Below, piece after piece: positions 34,549 to 43,587 of a stretch of 64,000 nucleotides of DNA (its first letter is position 1; each line of letters begins with the position of its first letter). Position numbers and translations under genes: made by a program. The notes under the pieces are model-generated. The model was not told where the DNA came from and did not search any database. It saw nothing but the letters and a program-made list of their open reading frames with translations. Origin of the DNA: Sphingobacterium micropteri (lineage in GTDB: Bacteria; Bacteroidota; Bacteroidia; Sphingobacteriales; Sphingobacteriaceae); the NCBI RefSeq assembly GCF_014692515.1, contig NZ_JACOIK010000007.1, positions 276,654-340,653 on the forward strand. The letters run 5' to 3'.

Positions 34549-37500
34549 ATGTTTAACACGTATCAATTGAAAAAAAAGAGCGTTCTGTGCTTTGCATTGC
34601 TCGTTGCCGGCTTAGTTGAGGCACAGGCCCAGCAAGCACAAGTAAAAGGCGCGACACAAAACGAATCCGGAGAGTTCCTTTCCGGAGTGAGTATCAAGGC
34701 CGTACACGGCGAATCCGGCAGAAGCTTTAATACGAGTTCTTCCGATCGAGGTCTCTTTAGTTTTAGTAATCTACCCGAAGGGGGGCCTTACCAGTTCATC
34801 TTCAGCTATATCGGTTTCCAGCCGGACACCCTCTCTGGATACCGTATCCAAACCGGAAAGCCATTAGCGTTGAGTGTCAAACTGCAGCCGGTCACTACGG
34901 CATTAGAAGAGGTAGTGATTGGCTATGGAACCATCTCTCGGCGGGATGTAACCAGTTCTATTACCACCATCAAAGCCGAAGATATGAATGTTGGCGTATT
35001 CTCTTCGCCCGCCCAAATGTTGCAGGGGAAAGTACCGGGACTGACGATCTCGACGAATAACAGTAATCCGAATGCAACACCTTCCATCAGCTTGCGCGGT
35101 GCTTCTACGCTGCGTAGCGGCGAGGCGATGGAACCTTATTATGTGATTGACGGGGTTCCGGGCGCATCCCTCAGCCTCGTAGCTCCCGACGATATCGAGT
35201 CTATCGATATCCTTAGGGATGCTTCGGCAACAGCTATCTATGGATCGAAGGCAGCAAACGGTGTGATCATCGTTACGACCAAAAGGGGCAAGGCCGGTCA
35301 GACTGATATTAGTTATAACGGATATGTCGCGATTGACCAGGTCGCCAACCGCTATGAGATGATGACAGGCGATCAGTACCGAAGCTTTGTGAATGACAAT
35401 GGCTTCTCGATGGAACCGACCGACGATCTCGGAGCAAATACCGATTGGCAGCGTGAGGTAGAACGTACCGGCGTTTCAAACAATCATAATATCTCGCTAT
35501 TGGGTGGTACAGAGAAAACACAGTATAGTGCTAGTCTCAATACAATTAAAAACAATGGTGTGATCAAGGGTACAGATATGGGACGGCAGATTGGGCGCGG
35601 CTTCGTCCGCACCAAAGCCTTGAACGATCGCTTGACGGCTTCCTTTAATATCAATACCAGTATAACCAAGCAAAATGATGTTTTAGCCCTAGGCGACGGT
35701 GTAAGTGTATACGATGCCATGTATTATTACCTGCCGGTATCGCCCGTACGGACCGAGACGGGTGCTTGGTTTGAAAAAACCGATCGTTCGCAATATGTAA
35801 ACCCTGTATCGTTGATCGAAGAAAACACCAATTTTTCGAAAACGAAAGTGATACAGGCGCATGTAAAAGCCGGTTACGAAATCTTACCCAGCTTGATCTA
35901 CAATATCGATCTCTCCTTGCAGAATCGCCAGTTTAATCATTCCCAGTATTACACCGCACTATCGATGGCGGCAAGAAATCAGAATGGTAAATCTATTCGT
36001 GCTGCTGTGGAAGACGAACGGAAGGTCATGGAGATGAACTTGAGCTACGACAAAACTTTTGACGGTGTTCATAAGATATCGGCATTGGCCGGTTACTCCT
36101 GGGAAGAAAACAATAACAATGATGGCTTCCAGCTAACCACTTCGGATTTCTACGACGATGGTTTGACCTACTATAATCCCGGAATGGCTAATGTTGTGGA
36201 TCTATTAGGTTTTGGCAACTATTACCTTTCCACTTTGCGCATGATTTCTGTTTATGGACGGGTGAACTATGCATACAATAGTAAATATCTCTTCCAGGCA
36301 ACCGTCAGAAGAGACGGATCCTCTGCTTTTGGAGCAAACAACCGTTGGGCTACTTTTCCGTCTATATCTGCTGCCTGGCGCTTATCCGAGGAACCTTTTA
36401 TACAGCAATCTGGCATCTTTGATGACTTAAAACTACGTGCCGGTTATGGTGTGAGCGGTAACTCTATGGGGTTTGACGTATTCACTGCACGGCAGGTATA
36501 CGGCGCGACCTCCAGTTTTTATACCGATGCTTTCGGGAATGACCTCCGCACATTGGCCGCGTTACGCAATGCCAATCCAGATCTACGTTGGGAGCGTACA
36601 GGTATGCTCAACCTCGGCGTGGATTTTGCTTTTCTAGGTAATCGATTGAGTGGTAGCATCGAATACTATGATAAAAATACAACTGATCTCATTTATGATT
36701 ATGCGGTTTCGACGACAAAATACCTTTATGGTTCGTTGACGGCGAATGTCGGCGAAATCAATAATAAAGGTGTTGAGCTGAGCTTACAGGCAATCCCGGT
36801 TCGCTCGGGTAGTTTCACCTGGTCGACCGGTGTGGTAGCCTCCCACAATAAGAATATGGTAACACGTATCTCCAATCAAGAGTTTTCCACCGATTATATA
36901 GATCTGAGTGACCTTGGTGGAGCCGGGCAAAGTAATGCTTTTCAACAGCGCTTGATGGAAGGCGCACCGATCGGCCAGTTTTATGCCTGGGAATGGGCGG
37001 GTTACGATGAAGACGGTATATCTACTTTCTATGTGCGTGATCCAGAAACCGGAGAAAGAACTGGTGAGACCACGATCACGCCGGCTAACAAAGACCGGGC
37101 TGTTATCGGTAGCGCACAACCTAAAGTGACGTTAGGGTGGAACAACAGCCTTACCTATCAAAACTTTACGTTAACGGGTATGTTCCAAGGTGTATTCGGT
37201 AACAAGGTCATGAACGCAACGCGTGCAAGACACACCAATGTCGTGGGCAATGCCGGCCAGAAAAATCTGTTGGCGAGTGTGCTTGAAACAGAGAACGTAA
37301 ATGATATCAATGCCCACTATCTGTCCGATCGCTATTTAGAAAAAGGAGATTACCTCCGCCTAGCGAATCTAACGCTATCGTATAATATCCGTAATCTGAG
37401 CAGCCAGTTTAAGAATATCCGCGTTTATGCCACGGTAAATAATGCTTTTGTCTTGACCGGCTACAAAGGAGTAGACCCTGAGGTAGACTTAGGCGGACTG

Positions 37501-37575
37501 ACTCCTGGCATTGACAACCGTCAAACTTATCCGCGCACACGTACCTTTATGTTTGGACTAAACTTTAATTTATAA
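34549..37575 (+). CDS. SusC/RagA-family TonB-dependent transporter (first pair)
   Basis: A 1008-residue outer-membrane protein. The signal peptide ends near AQAQ at residues 25-28. A carboxypeptidase-D-like regulatory domain follows (about 30-115), then the TonB box/plug start EEVVIGYGTISRRDVTSSI and the family motif DILRDASATAIYGSKAANGVIIVTTKRG. The remainder is a 22-strand barrel ending in aromatic FMFGLNFNL. It imports an oligomer, with SusD as lid, powered by TonB. The preceding sigma/FecR genes indicate substrate-induced autoregulation. No glycosidase follows, so the substrate is unknown. Confidence 0.95.
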   Translation: MFNTYQLKKKSVLCFALLVAGLVEAQAQQAQVKGATQNESGEFLSGVSIKAVHGESGRSFNTSSSDRGLFSFSNLPEGGPYQFIFSYIGFQPDTLSGYRIQTGKPLALSVKLQPVTTALEEVVIGYGTISRRDVTSSITTIKAEDMNVGVFSSPAQMLQGKVPGLTISTNNSNPNATPSISLRGASTLRSGEAMEPYYVIDGVPGASLSLVAPDDIESIDILRDASATAIYGSKAANGVIIVTTKRGKAGQTDISYNGYVAIDQVANRYEMMTGDQYRSFVNDNGFSMEPTDDLGANTDWQREVERTGVSNNHNISLLGGTEKTQYSASLNTIKNNGVIKGTDMGRQIGRGFVRTKALNDRLTASFNINTSITKQNDVLALGDGVSVYDAMYYYLPVSPVRTETGAWFEKTDRSQYVNPVSLIEENTNFSKTKVIQAHVKAGYEILPSLIYNIDLSLQNRQFNHSQYYTALSMAARNQNGKSIRAAVEDERKVMEMNLSYDKTFDGVHKISALAGYSWEENNNNDGFQLTTSDFYDDGLTYYNPGMANVVDLLGFGNYYLSTLRMISVYGRVNYAYNSKYLFQATVRRDGSSAFGANNRWATFPSISAAWRLSEEPFIQQSGIFDDLKLRAGYGVSGNSMGFDVFTARQVYGATSSFYTDAFGNDLRTLAALRNANPDLRWERTGMLNLGVDFAFLGNRLSGSIEYYDKNTTDLIYDYAVSTTKYLYGSLTANVGEINNKGVELSLQAIPVRSGSFTWSTGVVASHNKNMVTRISNQEFSTDYIDLSDLGGAGQSNAFQQRLMEGAPIGQFYAWEWAGYDEDGISTFYVRDPETGERTGETTITPANKDRAVIGSAQPKVTLGWNNSLTYQNFTLTGMFQGVFGNKVMNATRARHTNVVGNAGQKNLLASVLETENVNDINAHYLSDRYLEKGDYLRLANLTLSYNIRNLSSQFKNIRVYATVNNAFVLTGYKGVDPEVDLGGLTPGIDNRQTYPRTRTFMFGLNFNL

Positions 37576-37589
37576 CTAGGAAATTCATC

Positions 37590-39245
37590 ATGAAATCAAA
37601 ACAATATATCCGTTTACTTTCTTTGTCAGCTCTTGCTGCCACCCTTGTGGCCTGTACTGATTTAGAGGTTGATATCAAATCCCAATATACCGAATTCCCT
37701 TCTACAGAAAGAGCGGCCGAAGCTATTTCTGCAGACGTCTATGCAGCATATCGTGAAGCGTTAGGATACAATCATTGGATGGTGCAAACATTATCGTCTG
37801 ACGAGGCGGTGAGTCTCGCCTTGGGTACCGACTACTACGATGGTGGACGCTTCCGGGAGCTCCATGTACATAACTGGACACCGGACAATGCCATACTCCC
37901 GGGCATCTGGAATGGGGCAATGACGGGAATTAATCTTGCAAACAATGTGCTGACCATTTTCAACGATGACGAAAGCGAGATGGCCGCACCGATGCGTGCC
38001 ATGCGTGCCTATTTTTACTTTATTCTCGTGGATAATTTCGGGGATGCACCGCTGATTACCGGAAAAGTAGACCGTATACCAGACCGGTCACCGCGAGCGG
38101 AAATCGCGCGCTTCATCGAATCGGAACTGTTAGCTGTCCGGGATCGGTTGCCGACAGAAGTTTCTGCCGCCACATACGGTAAGGCGACACGTTACATGGC
38201 CGATGCGCTGTTGGCTAAATTATACCTAAACTGGGCGGTATATACATCTGGAGATGTGGCGACCTATACCCCCTCCATGCCGAATTCGAAGCTTGACCAA
38301 GTAGTCGCTATGTGTGACGATATTATTGAATCTGGGCAGTTTAACTTGACAAGTCATAAGTTTCTGGAAAAATTTCGCCCCAACAATGGCCCACAAATTA
38401 AAGACTTTATTTTCGCCATGCCGTTCGACCGGGAGAAACAGCAAGGGATGACGTATGCCCGCTTCTGGATCCACCGCAGTGGGCAGAATCAATTTGCGCC
38501 ATTGCCGCAAAGCGTTGGGGGGACATTTCGCGTCTTACCGGCCTTTCTTGCTAAATTTAATCTGGAGGGAGATGATAGAAATGGATCTTACATGGGCGGC
38601 CTTCAATATTACTGGTCCGACTATGCTCCGGATTTAAGTCGGCCATTTTTAATCAGAACGTCAAAGAGAGGCATCGATCAGGATTACACCGGCGATGACG
38701 GAAATGTCACTTTTGATTGGCATATGGAGACGACAAAAGAAATTGAACTTCGTCCAGATGGCGGTCCGACTCTCAATGCCGGTAATGACCAAAAAGGTCG
38801 CTCTATGGGATACCGTTCCGTTAAGTTCTATATGGATGTGAACGTTACAGCGGCGAACAATCGGAACCAGAGTAATGACGTGCCTGTTTTTCGATATGCT
38901 GATATATTGCTTATGAAGGCGGAAGCCATACTTCGAGGAGCAGCACCCACCAAAGGGGATTCTCCGCAATCACTCATCAACCAAATCCGGGCCTATGTGA
39001 ATGCCCCCGTCCTTGTTGCAGCCCCAACGCTTGATGATCTGCTGGATGAACGAGCTAGAGAATTTTCGGATGAATCTTGGCGCAGAAATGATTTGATCCG
39101 TTATGGCAAGTTTGAGGAAGATTGGGGGTTTAAATCGCTATACGCCGCCGGATTTTCCGAGCGATTCCGCCGGATATTCCCTATACCGCGCCCTGTAATG
39201 GAAGTAAACACGAACTGGACGCAGAACGACGGTTATATTAAATAA
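37590..39245 (+). CDS. SusD/RagB-family lipoprotein (first pair)
   Basis: A 551-residue surface lipoprotein with lipobox LVAC (C22). The helical TPR-like SusD fold shows AMRAYFYFILVDNFGDAPLITG and the C-terminal RRNDLIRYGKF and IFPIPRPVMEVN. It closes over the SusC barrel and captures the substrate. It lies 14 bases after susC and ends the operon at a strong terminator. Confidence 0.94.
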   Translation: MKSKQYIRLLSLSALAATLVACTDLEVDIKSQYTEFPSTERAAEAISADVYAAYREALGYNHWMVQTLSSDEAVSLALGTDYYDGGRFRELHVHNWTPDNAILPGIWNGAMTGINLANNVLTIFNDDESEMAAPMRAMRAYFYFILVDNFGDAPLITGKVDRIPDRSPRAEIARFIESELLAVRDRLPTEVSAATYGKATRYMADALLAKLYLNWAVYTSGDVATYTPSMPNSKLDQVVAMCDDIIESGQFNLTSHKFLEKFRPNNGPQIKDFIFAMPFDREKQQGMTYARFWIHRSGQNQFAPLPQSVGGTFRVLPAFLAKFNLEGDDRNGSYMGGLQYYWSDYAPDLSRPFLIRTSKRGIDQDYTGDDGNVTFDWHMETTKEIELRPDGGPTLNAGNDQKGRSMGYRSVKFYMDVNVTAANNRNQSNDVPVFRYADILLMKAEAILRGAAPTKGDSPQSLINQIRAYVNAPVLVAAPTLDDLLDERAREFSDESWRRNDLIRYGKFEEDWGFKSLYAAGFSERFRRIFPIPRPVMEVNTNWTQNDGYIK

Positions 39246-39270
39246 TAAACATAAAACGAAGATGTTTTGG

Positions 39271-39307
39271 AAAAGCACCCTGGGCAGCGCCTTAGGGTGC
39301 TTTTTTA
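39271..39307 (+). terminator. Rho-independent terminator after the first SusCD pair
   Basis: A 9-bp stem AAGCACCCT/AGGGTGCTT with a 12-base loop is followed by a run of T residues. It lies about 26 bases after the SusD stop codon and isolates this operon from radA. Confidence 0.93.
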
Positions 39308-39380
39308 TTATCGCTGATTTTGAATGTTCGTCCTTGATATGTACGATGTCGAAGTTAATTGTTTTTCTTATTTTCGCTTA

Positions 39381-40766
39381 ATGGCGAAAGCAAAAACAAC
39401 ATATTTCTGTCAGCAATGCGGCTATGAATCTCCCAAGTGGTTGGGGCAATGTCCTTCCTGCAAGCAATGGAACACTTTTGTCGAAGAAGTGGTAGAAAAG
39501 ACAGGTTCTAAGGTGCCCGAGTGGCGAAGTACCACGACGCCGACATCCTCACGACGAACAAACAAAGCGGCGATCATCAACGAAATTGTTTATCAGGATG
39601 AACAACGTTTGACAACACCTGATAAGGAATTTAATCGGGTGTTAGGAGGAGGTATTGTACCGGGATCTCTTGTCCTGATCGGTGGTGAGCCTGGGATTGG
39701 TAAATCAACGCTGATGCTGCAATTGGCGCTGGGCATACCCAAAGTCAAAACACTTTATATCTCGGGTGAGGAGAGCGAACAGCAGATTAAAATGCGGGCA
39801 GAACGACTTGCGCAGAGCGCAACTGCAAATTGCTATATCCTGACCGAGACATCCACACAGCAGATTTTTAAGCAGATAGAAACGGTGCAACCCGACATGG
39901 TGGTTATCGACTCGATTCAGACGCTGCACTCTTCCCAGATAGAGTCAGCTCCAGGCTCGGTATCACAAGTGCGGGAATGTACGGCTGAACTCTTGCGTTT
40001 TGCTAAAGAGACCAGTACACCTGTATTTATTGTAGGGCATATTACTAAGGACGGTTCTATTGCAGGGCCAAAAGTATTGGAGCACATGGTCGATACGGTA
40101 TTACAATTTGAAGGGGATCGGAATCATGTGTATCGTATCCTACGAGCCGTAAAGAATCGCTTTGGTTCATCCTCCGAGTTAGGGATATATGAAATGCAGG
40201 GATCAGGACTTCGGGAAGTTTCCAATCCTTCGGAGATTATGATCTCCCAGCGTGACGAACCTGTCAGTGGAGTCGCTATTGCTGCCATGTTGGAGGGTAT
40301 GCGTCCGCTCATGATTGAAGTGCAGGCTTTGGTGAGTAACTCTGCTTTTGGTACCCCACAGCGAACCTCAACGGGATTTGATACAAAACGGTTAAGCATG
40401 CTACTTGCCGTTTTGGAAAAACGCTTTGGTTTCCGGCTCAGCGCGCAGGATGTCTTCTTGAATATTGCCGGTGGATTACGTGTGGAAGACCCTGCTATTG
40501 ATCTAGCTGTTATTGCGGCGTTAATATCCTCTCAACAAGACATTCCATTGCCATCACAGGTAACATTTGCGGGAGAAGTAGGATTATCTGGGGAAATCCG
40601 TGCTGTAAACCGTATCGAACAGCGCATTGCGGAAGCAGAAAAATTGGGATTCGAAGGAATTTTTATCTCGAAATATAATACGAAGGGGCTGGATGCTAAA
40701 AAATACGACATTGCTATTCGTCCACTGGCTACATTAGAGGATTTGTTCAGCGCGTTGTTTGGCTAG
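39381..40766 (+). CDS. radA: DNA repair protein RadA
   Basis: A 461-residue RecA-like ATPase and Lon-like protein that promotes branch migration in recombination. The start at 39381 (MAKAKTTYFCQQCG) gives the standard N-terminus; an earlier in-frame ATG at 39324 adds 19 atypical residues. The order is a C4 zinc finger (CQQCG ... CPSC), Walker A GGEPGIGKST, the RadA-specific KNRFGSSSELG, and a C-terminal Lon-protease-like domain. A TATTTTCG resembling a -7 element ends 4 bases before this ATG. Confidence 0.96.
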   Translation: MAKAKTTYFCQQCGYESPKWLGQCPSCKQWNTFVEEVVEKTGSKVPEWRSTTTPTSSRRTNKAAIINEIVYQDEQRLTTPDKEFNRVLGGGIVPGSLVLIGGEPGIGKSTLMLQLALGIPKVKTLYISGEESEQQIKMRAERLAQSATANCYILTETSTQQIFKQIETVQPDMVVIDSIQTLHSSQIESAPGSVSQVRECTAELLRFAKETSTPVFIVGHITKDGSIAGPKVLEHMVDTVLQFEGDRNHVYRILRAVKNRFGSSSELGIYEMQGSGLREVSNPSEIMISQRDEPVSGVAIAAMLEGMRPLMIEVQALVSNSAFGTPQRTSTGFDTKRLSMLLAVLEKRFGFRLSAQDVFLNIAGGLRVEDPAIDLAVIAALISSQQDIPLPSQVTFAGEVGLSGEIRAVNRIEQRIAEAEKLGFEGIFISKYNTKGLDAKKYDIAIRPLATLEDLFSALFG

Positions 40767-40814
40767 GGACATATAAAGATTTATTTCTATTTTTATCTAG
40801 ATTAAAAATTATAT

Positions 40815-41678
40815 ATGGCATCAGGTATTTTTGCGATTTTGGACGATATCGCGGCATTAATGGACGATGTAGCCGTGACGGCTAAAGTTGCTACTCGCAA
40901 AACCGCAGGTATTTTGGGAGACGATTTAGCGGTTAATGCCGAAAAGGCAACAGGTTTTTTATCCTCTCGGGAAATACCTGTTCTATGGGCTATAACAAAG
41001 GGTTCATTTATCAATAAACTTATTATTGTTCCAATTGCATTATTGTTAAACACTTTTTTCCCGATTGCTATAAAGATTGCTTTAATTTTGGGTGGTTTTT
41101 ATCTTGCCTATGAAGGGGCGGAAAAAATTATCGAATATTTCTTTCATCGCCCGAAGGGTGATACGCTCATTGTGGAGAAAAAAGAAGAAGAAAGCAGTGA
41201 AGTCGAGAAAGCGAAAATTAGATCGGCGATAACAACCGATTTTATCCTTTCCGTTGAGATTGTCATTATTGCACTGGGGACGGTGCTGGATCGAAGCCTT
41301 ACCATACAGATTCTAACGGTTTCCGTTGTGGCTCTTTTGGCAACGGTAGGGGTGTATGGCATTGTAGCGCTTATTGTCCGTATGGATGATACCGGTTATC
41401 GTCTGATTAAATATAGTAACGAGAAAGGATTTTTGTCGGTTTTAGGACGTCTGCTCGTGAAATCATTGCCTATCGTGATCAAATCGTTATCGGTTATCGG
41501 TACGGTTGCGCTGATATTAGTCTCAGGTGGTATCTTTGTACATAATATTGATTATATCCACCATCTTTTTCCATCGTTGCCCGCCATTATTAAGGAATTT
41601 GTAGTCGGATTAATTGCAGGAGTATTAGTAGTTGCAATTGTTACTGCGGTTAAAAAGATATATCACCTATTCCTGTAA
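40815..41678 (+). CDS. DUF808 family inner-membrane protein
   Basis: A 287-residue protein starting ASGIFAILDDIAALMDDVAVTAKVATRKTAGILGDDLAVNA, the diagnostic beginning of the DUF808 (YedI-like) family. Six or so hydrophobic segments follow (near 75-100, 145-165, 170-195, 215-240 and 260-280). Function is unknown. It lies 48 bases after radA and 21 bases before the SusR-like gene. Confidence 0.92.
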   Translation: MASGIFAILDDIAALMDDVAVTAKVATRKTAGILGDDLAVNAEKATGFLSSREIPVLWAITKGSFINKLIIVPIALLLNTFFPIAIKIALILGGFYLAYEGAEKIIEYFFHRPKGDTLIVEKKEEESSEVEKAKIRSAITTDFILSVEIVIIALGTVLDRSLTIQILTVSVVALLATVGVYGIVALIVRMDDTGYRLIKYSNEKGFLSVLGRLLVKSLPIVIKSLSVIGTVALILVSGGIFVHNIDYIHHLFPSLPAIIKEFVVGLIAGVLVVAIVTAVKKIYHLFL

Positions 41679-41699
41679 CTATCCTATATTGGTTATTCT

Positions 41700-43376
41700 A
41701 TGTATAGACGACTGTTACTTCTTTTTCTGATTACGATACCATCATCTATGGCCTTGTGTCAGGTGATAATGAGAGATGATGCTACCTTGACGGACTTGCT
41801 ACAGCTTATCGATAGAAAGCAGGAATTTATGGAAGTGAAGGAGATGAAGATCCGAGGTTTAGTACAAGCGTTCAACCAACTTACCGACTACGATAGTACC
41901 CGATATTTAATCGCCAAACAGCTTTATCAGGAGTATACACCCTACAAATTGGATTCGGCCATTGTATACGCAGAATATAGTTTGCAACTCGCCCGGCGGT
42001 ATGGCAATGCCGAATGGATAACAGAGAGTCACCTCGATCTGGCAGCCTTACATTTCACGGCCGGTATGTATATCGACTCTTATAATATCTTACAAGATAT
42101 ATCGAGTGAGCGACTCCCCTCGCCTTTACGTGTGAAATATTATGACGCCCGGAAAAGACTATATAAGTTCTACTCTTCTGCCAATCACTACGACGAAAAA
42201 TATGAAGCTTGGAGTGATCTTTATCGGGATTCGTTGCTTAATGAATTGGATCCCGAAAGCACGCAATACCAGATTGTTTATGCAGAGAAACTACTGGATC
42301 ATGAAGAGTTAGAGAAAGCCAAAACGATATTAACGCGGCTTCTGAATCAATCTGAGGAAGAGAACCACGAGCGGGCAATCCTTTGCTATGCGCTGGCAAC
42401 GGTCTTTAAGCAGGAGGGGAATATCTCCCTACAGCGTCGGTATTTGATACAGTCTGCTATATACGACATCAAGAACGCTATTAAGGAAAATGCCGCCATG
42501 CAAGCATTGGCCTCTTTGCTCTACGAAACGGAACATATCGAAGAAGCCTATAAATGTATACAGTCCTCCATGGAGGATGCTATCTTTTGCAATGCTCGTT
42601 TCCGGGCCTATGAAGCCTCGCAGATTTTTCCGATCATCGATTCCGCATATCAAGAAAATGAAGCGCAGAAAAAGGATATGCTGACAGGCTTTTTGTTGTT
42701 GGTGTCTGTACTTTCTATTTTTCTGGCTTTGGCGATTATTTATGTGTATCGGCAGATGAAAAGGATAAATCGGGTACGGGAAGAGCTGTTCGAAGCGAAC
42801 CAACGTTTGCAGGAATTGAATGCCCGGTTGAATACAACCAACGACGCCCTGCATAAGACGAATCTTGAAGTATCCTCTATTAATAAAGACTTGGCAGAGG
42901 CCAATCACATTAAAGAAGCCTATATCGGTCAATTCTTGGATCTGTGCTCGACGTATATCGATAAACTGGAGCACTTTCAGACCGTGCTGAAAAAGATGGT
43001 CATGGGCGGTAAAATGGATGAGCTCCTGAAGCGTTTAAAATCAAGAGATATGATTGAACGGGAAGTAAAAGAGCTGTTTTCTACGTTTGACCATATTTTT
43101 CTTCATATCTACCCGAATTTTGTCGAAGACTTTAATGCGCTATTGATGGAAGAAGAGCGCTTTGTGCTGAAAAACAATGAACTTTTAAATACGGAACTCC
43201 GCATATTTGCTTTAATCCGACTGGGCATTACAGATAGTTCAAAAATTGCAGGGTTTCTTCACTATTCTACCAACACGATTTATAGTTATCGCACACGGAT
43301 AAGAAATAAAGCACGTGTCCCTAGAGAAGAATTTGACGATATGGTCATGAAAATCGGAAGAATTAGCAAGATTTAG
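41700..43376 (+). CDS. SusR-like membrane-bound transcriptional regulator (DUF6377-type)
   Basis: A 558-residue protein with a signal peptide (residues 1-20) and a periplasmic helical, TPR-like sensor region up to about 325. One membrane segment follows (about 324-345, MLTGFLLLVSVLSIFLALAIIYVY). The cytoplasmic part has a coiled coil (about 350-400) and a C-terminal DNA-binding region containing LNTELRIFALIRLGITDSSKIAGFLHYSTNTIYSYRTRIRNKA. This layout matches SusR, the maltose-sensing activator of the B. thetaiotaomicron starch locus. It is immediately upstream of the dextran locus, which it probably activates on binding an alpha-glucan oligosaccharide. Confidence 0.9.
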   Translation: MYRRLLLLFLITIPSSMALCQVIMRDDATLTDLLQLIDRKQEFMEVKEMKIRGLVQAFNQLTDYDSTRYLIAKQLYQEYTPYKLDSAIVYAEYSLQLARRYGNAEWITESHLDLAALHFTAGMYIDSYNILQDISSERLPSPLRVKYYDARKRLYKFYSSANHYDEKYEAWSDLYRDSLLNELDPESTQYQIVYAEKLLDHEELEKAKTILTRLLNQSEEENHERAILCYALATVFKQEGNISLQRRYLIQSAIYDIKNAIKENAAMQALASLLYETEHIEEAYKCIQSSMEDAIFCNARFRAYEASQIFPIIDSAYQENEAQKKDMLTGFLLLVSVLSIFLALAIIYVYRQMKRINRVREELFEANQRLQELNARLNTTNDALHKTNLEVSSINKDLAEANHIKEAYIGQFLDLCSTYIDKLEHFQTVLKKMVMGGKMDELLKRLKSRDMIEREVKELFSTFDHIFLHIYPNFVEDFNALLMEEERFVLKNNELLNTELRIFALIRLGITDSSKIAGFLHYSTNTIYSYRTRIRNKARVPREEFDDMVMKIGRISKI

Positions 43377-43448
43377 CGTTATACTTTCTATATTTTTTAC
43401 ATTCTATTTTTTATGTAATTGTTTGTTTGTCAGAAAGTTGATTTGTTT

Positions 43449-43489
43449 TTAGGTCTATATTTTACCTTGATGCCCTTTTTTAGACCTAA
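43449..43489. promoter_or_regulatory. Inverted repeat, candidate operator of the dextran locus
   Basis: TTAGGTCTA (43449-43457) and TAGACCTAA (43481-43489) are perfect 9-base inverted arms separated by 23 bases, about two helical turns. They end 9 bases before a TAnnTTTG element. The site lies in the 211-base gap between the SusR-like gene and susC and is the obvious candidate binding site of that regulator. Confidence 0.6.
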
Positions 43490-43498
43490 TTCCCTCCC

Positions 43499-43506
43499 TA
43501 GCTTTG
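43499..43506 (+). promoter_or_regulatory. Candidate -7 element of the dextran-locus susC promoter
   Basis: TAGCTTTG matches TAnnTTTG exactly and lies 81 bases before the susC ATG. No TTTG -33 box is present at the expected spacing. That position falls within the inverted repeat, as expected for an activator-dependent promoter. Confidence 0.6.
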
Positions 43507-43587
43507 TATAAGACTTCCAAGAGTAAACCTGATAGAGGCTGGCGGTCAATTATAAATTGTGTTATTCATTAAAATAAAGCGTTATTT

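Noticed and set aside
42429..42974. 181-codon minus-strand frame inside the SusR-like gene
   Set aside because: Antisense shadow of a conserved gene, with no start signal or protein character.
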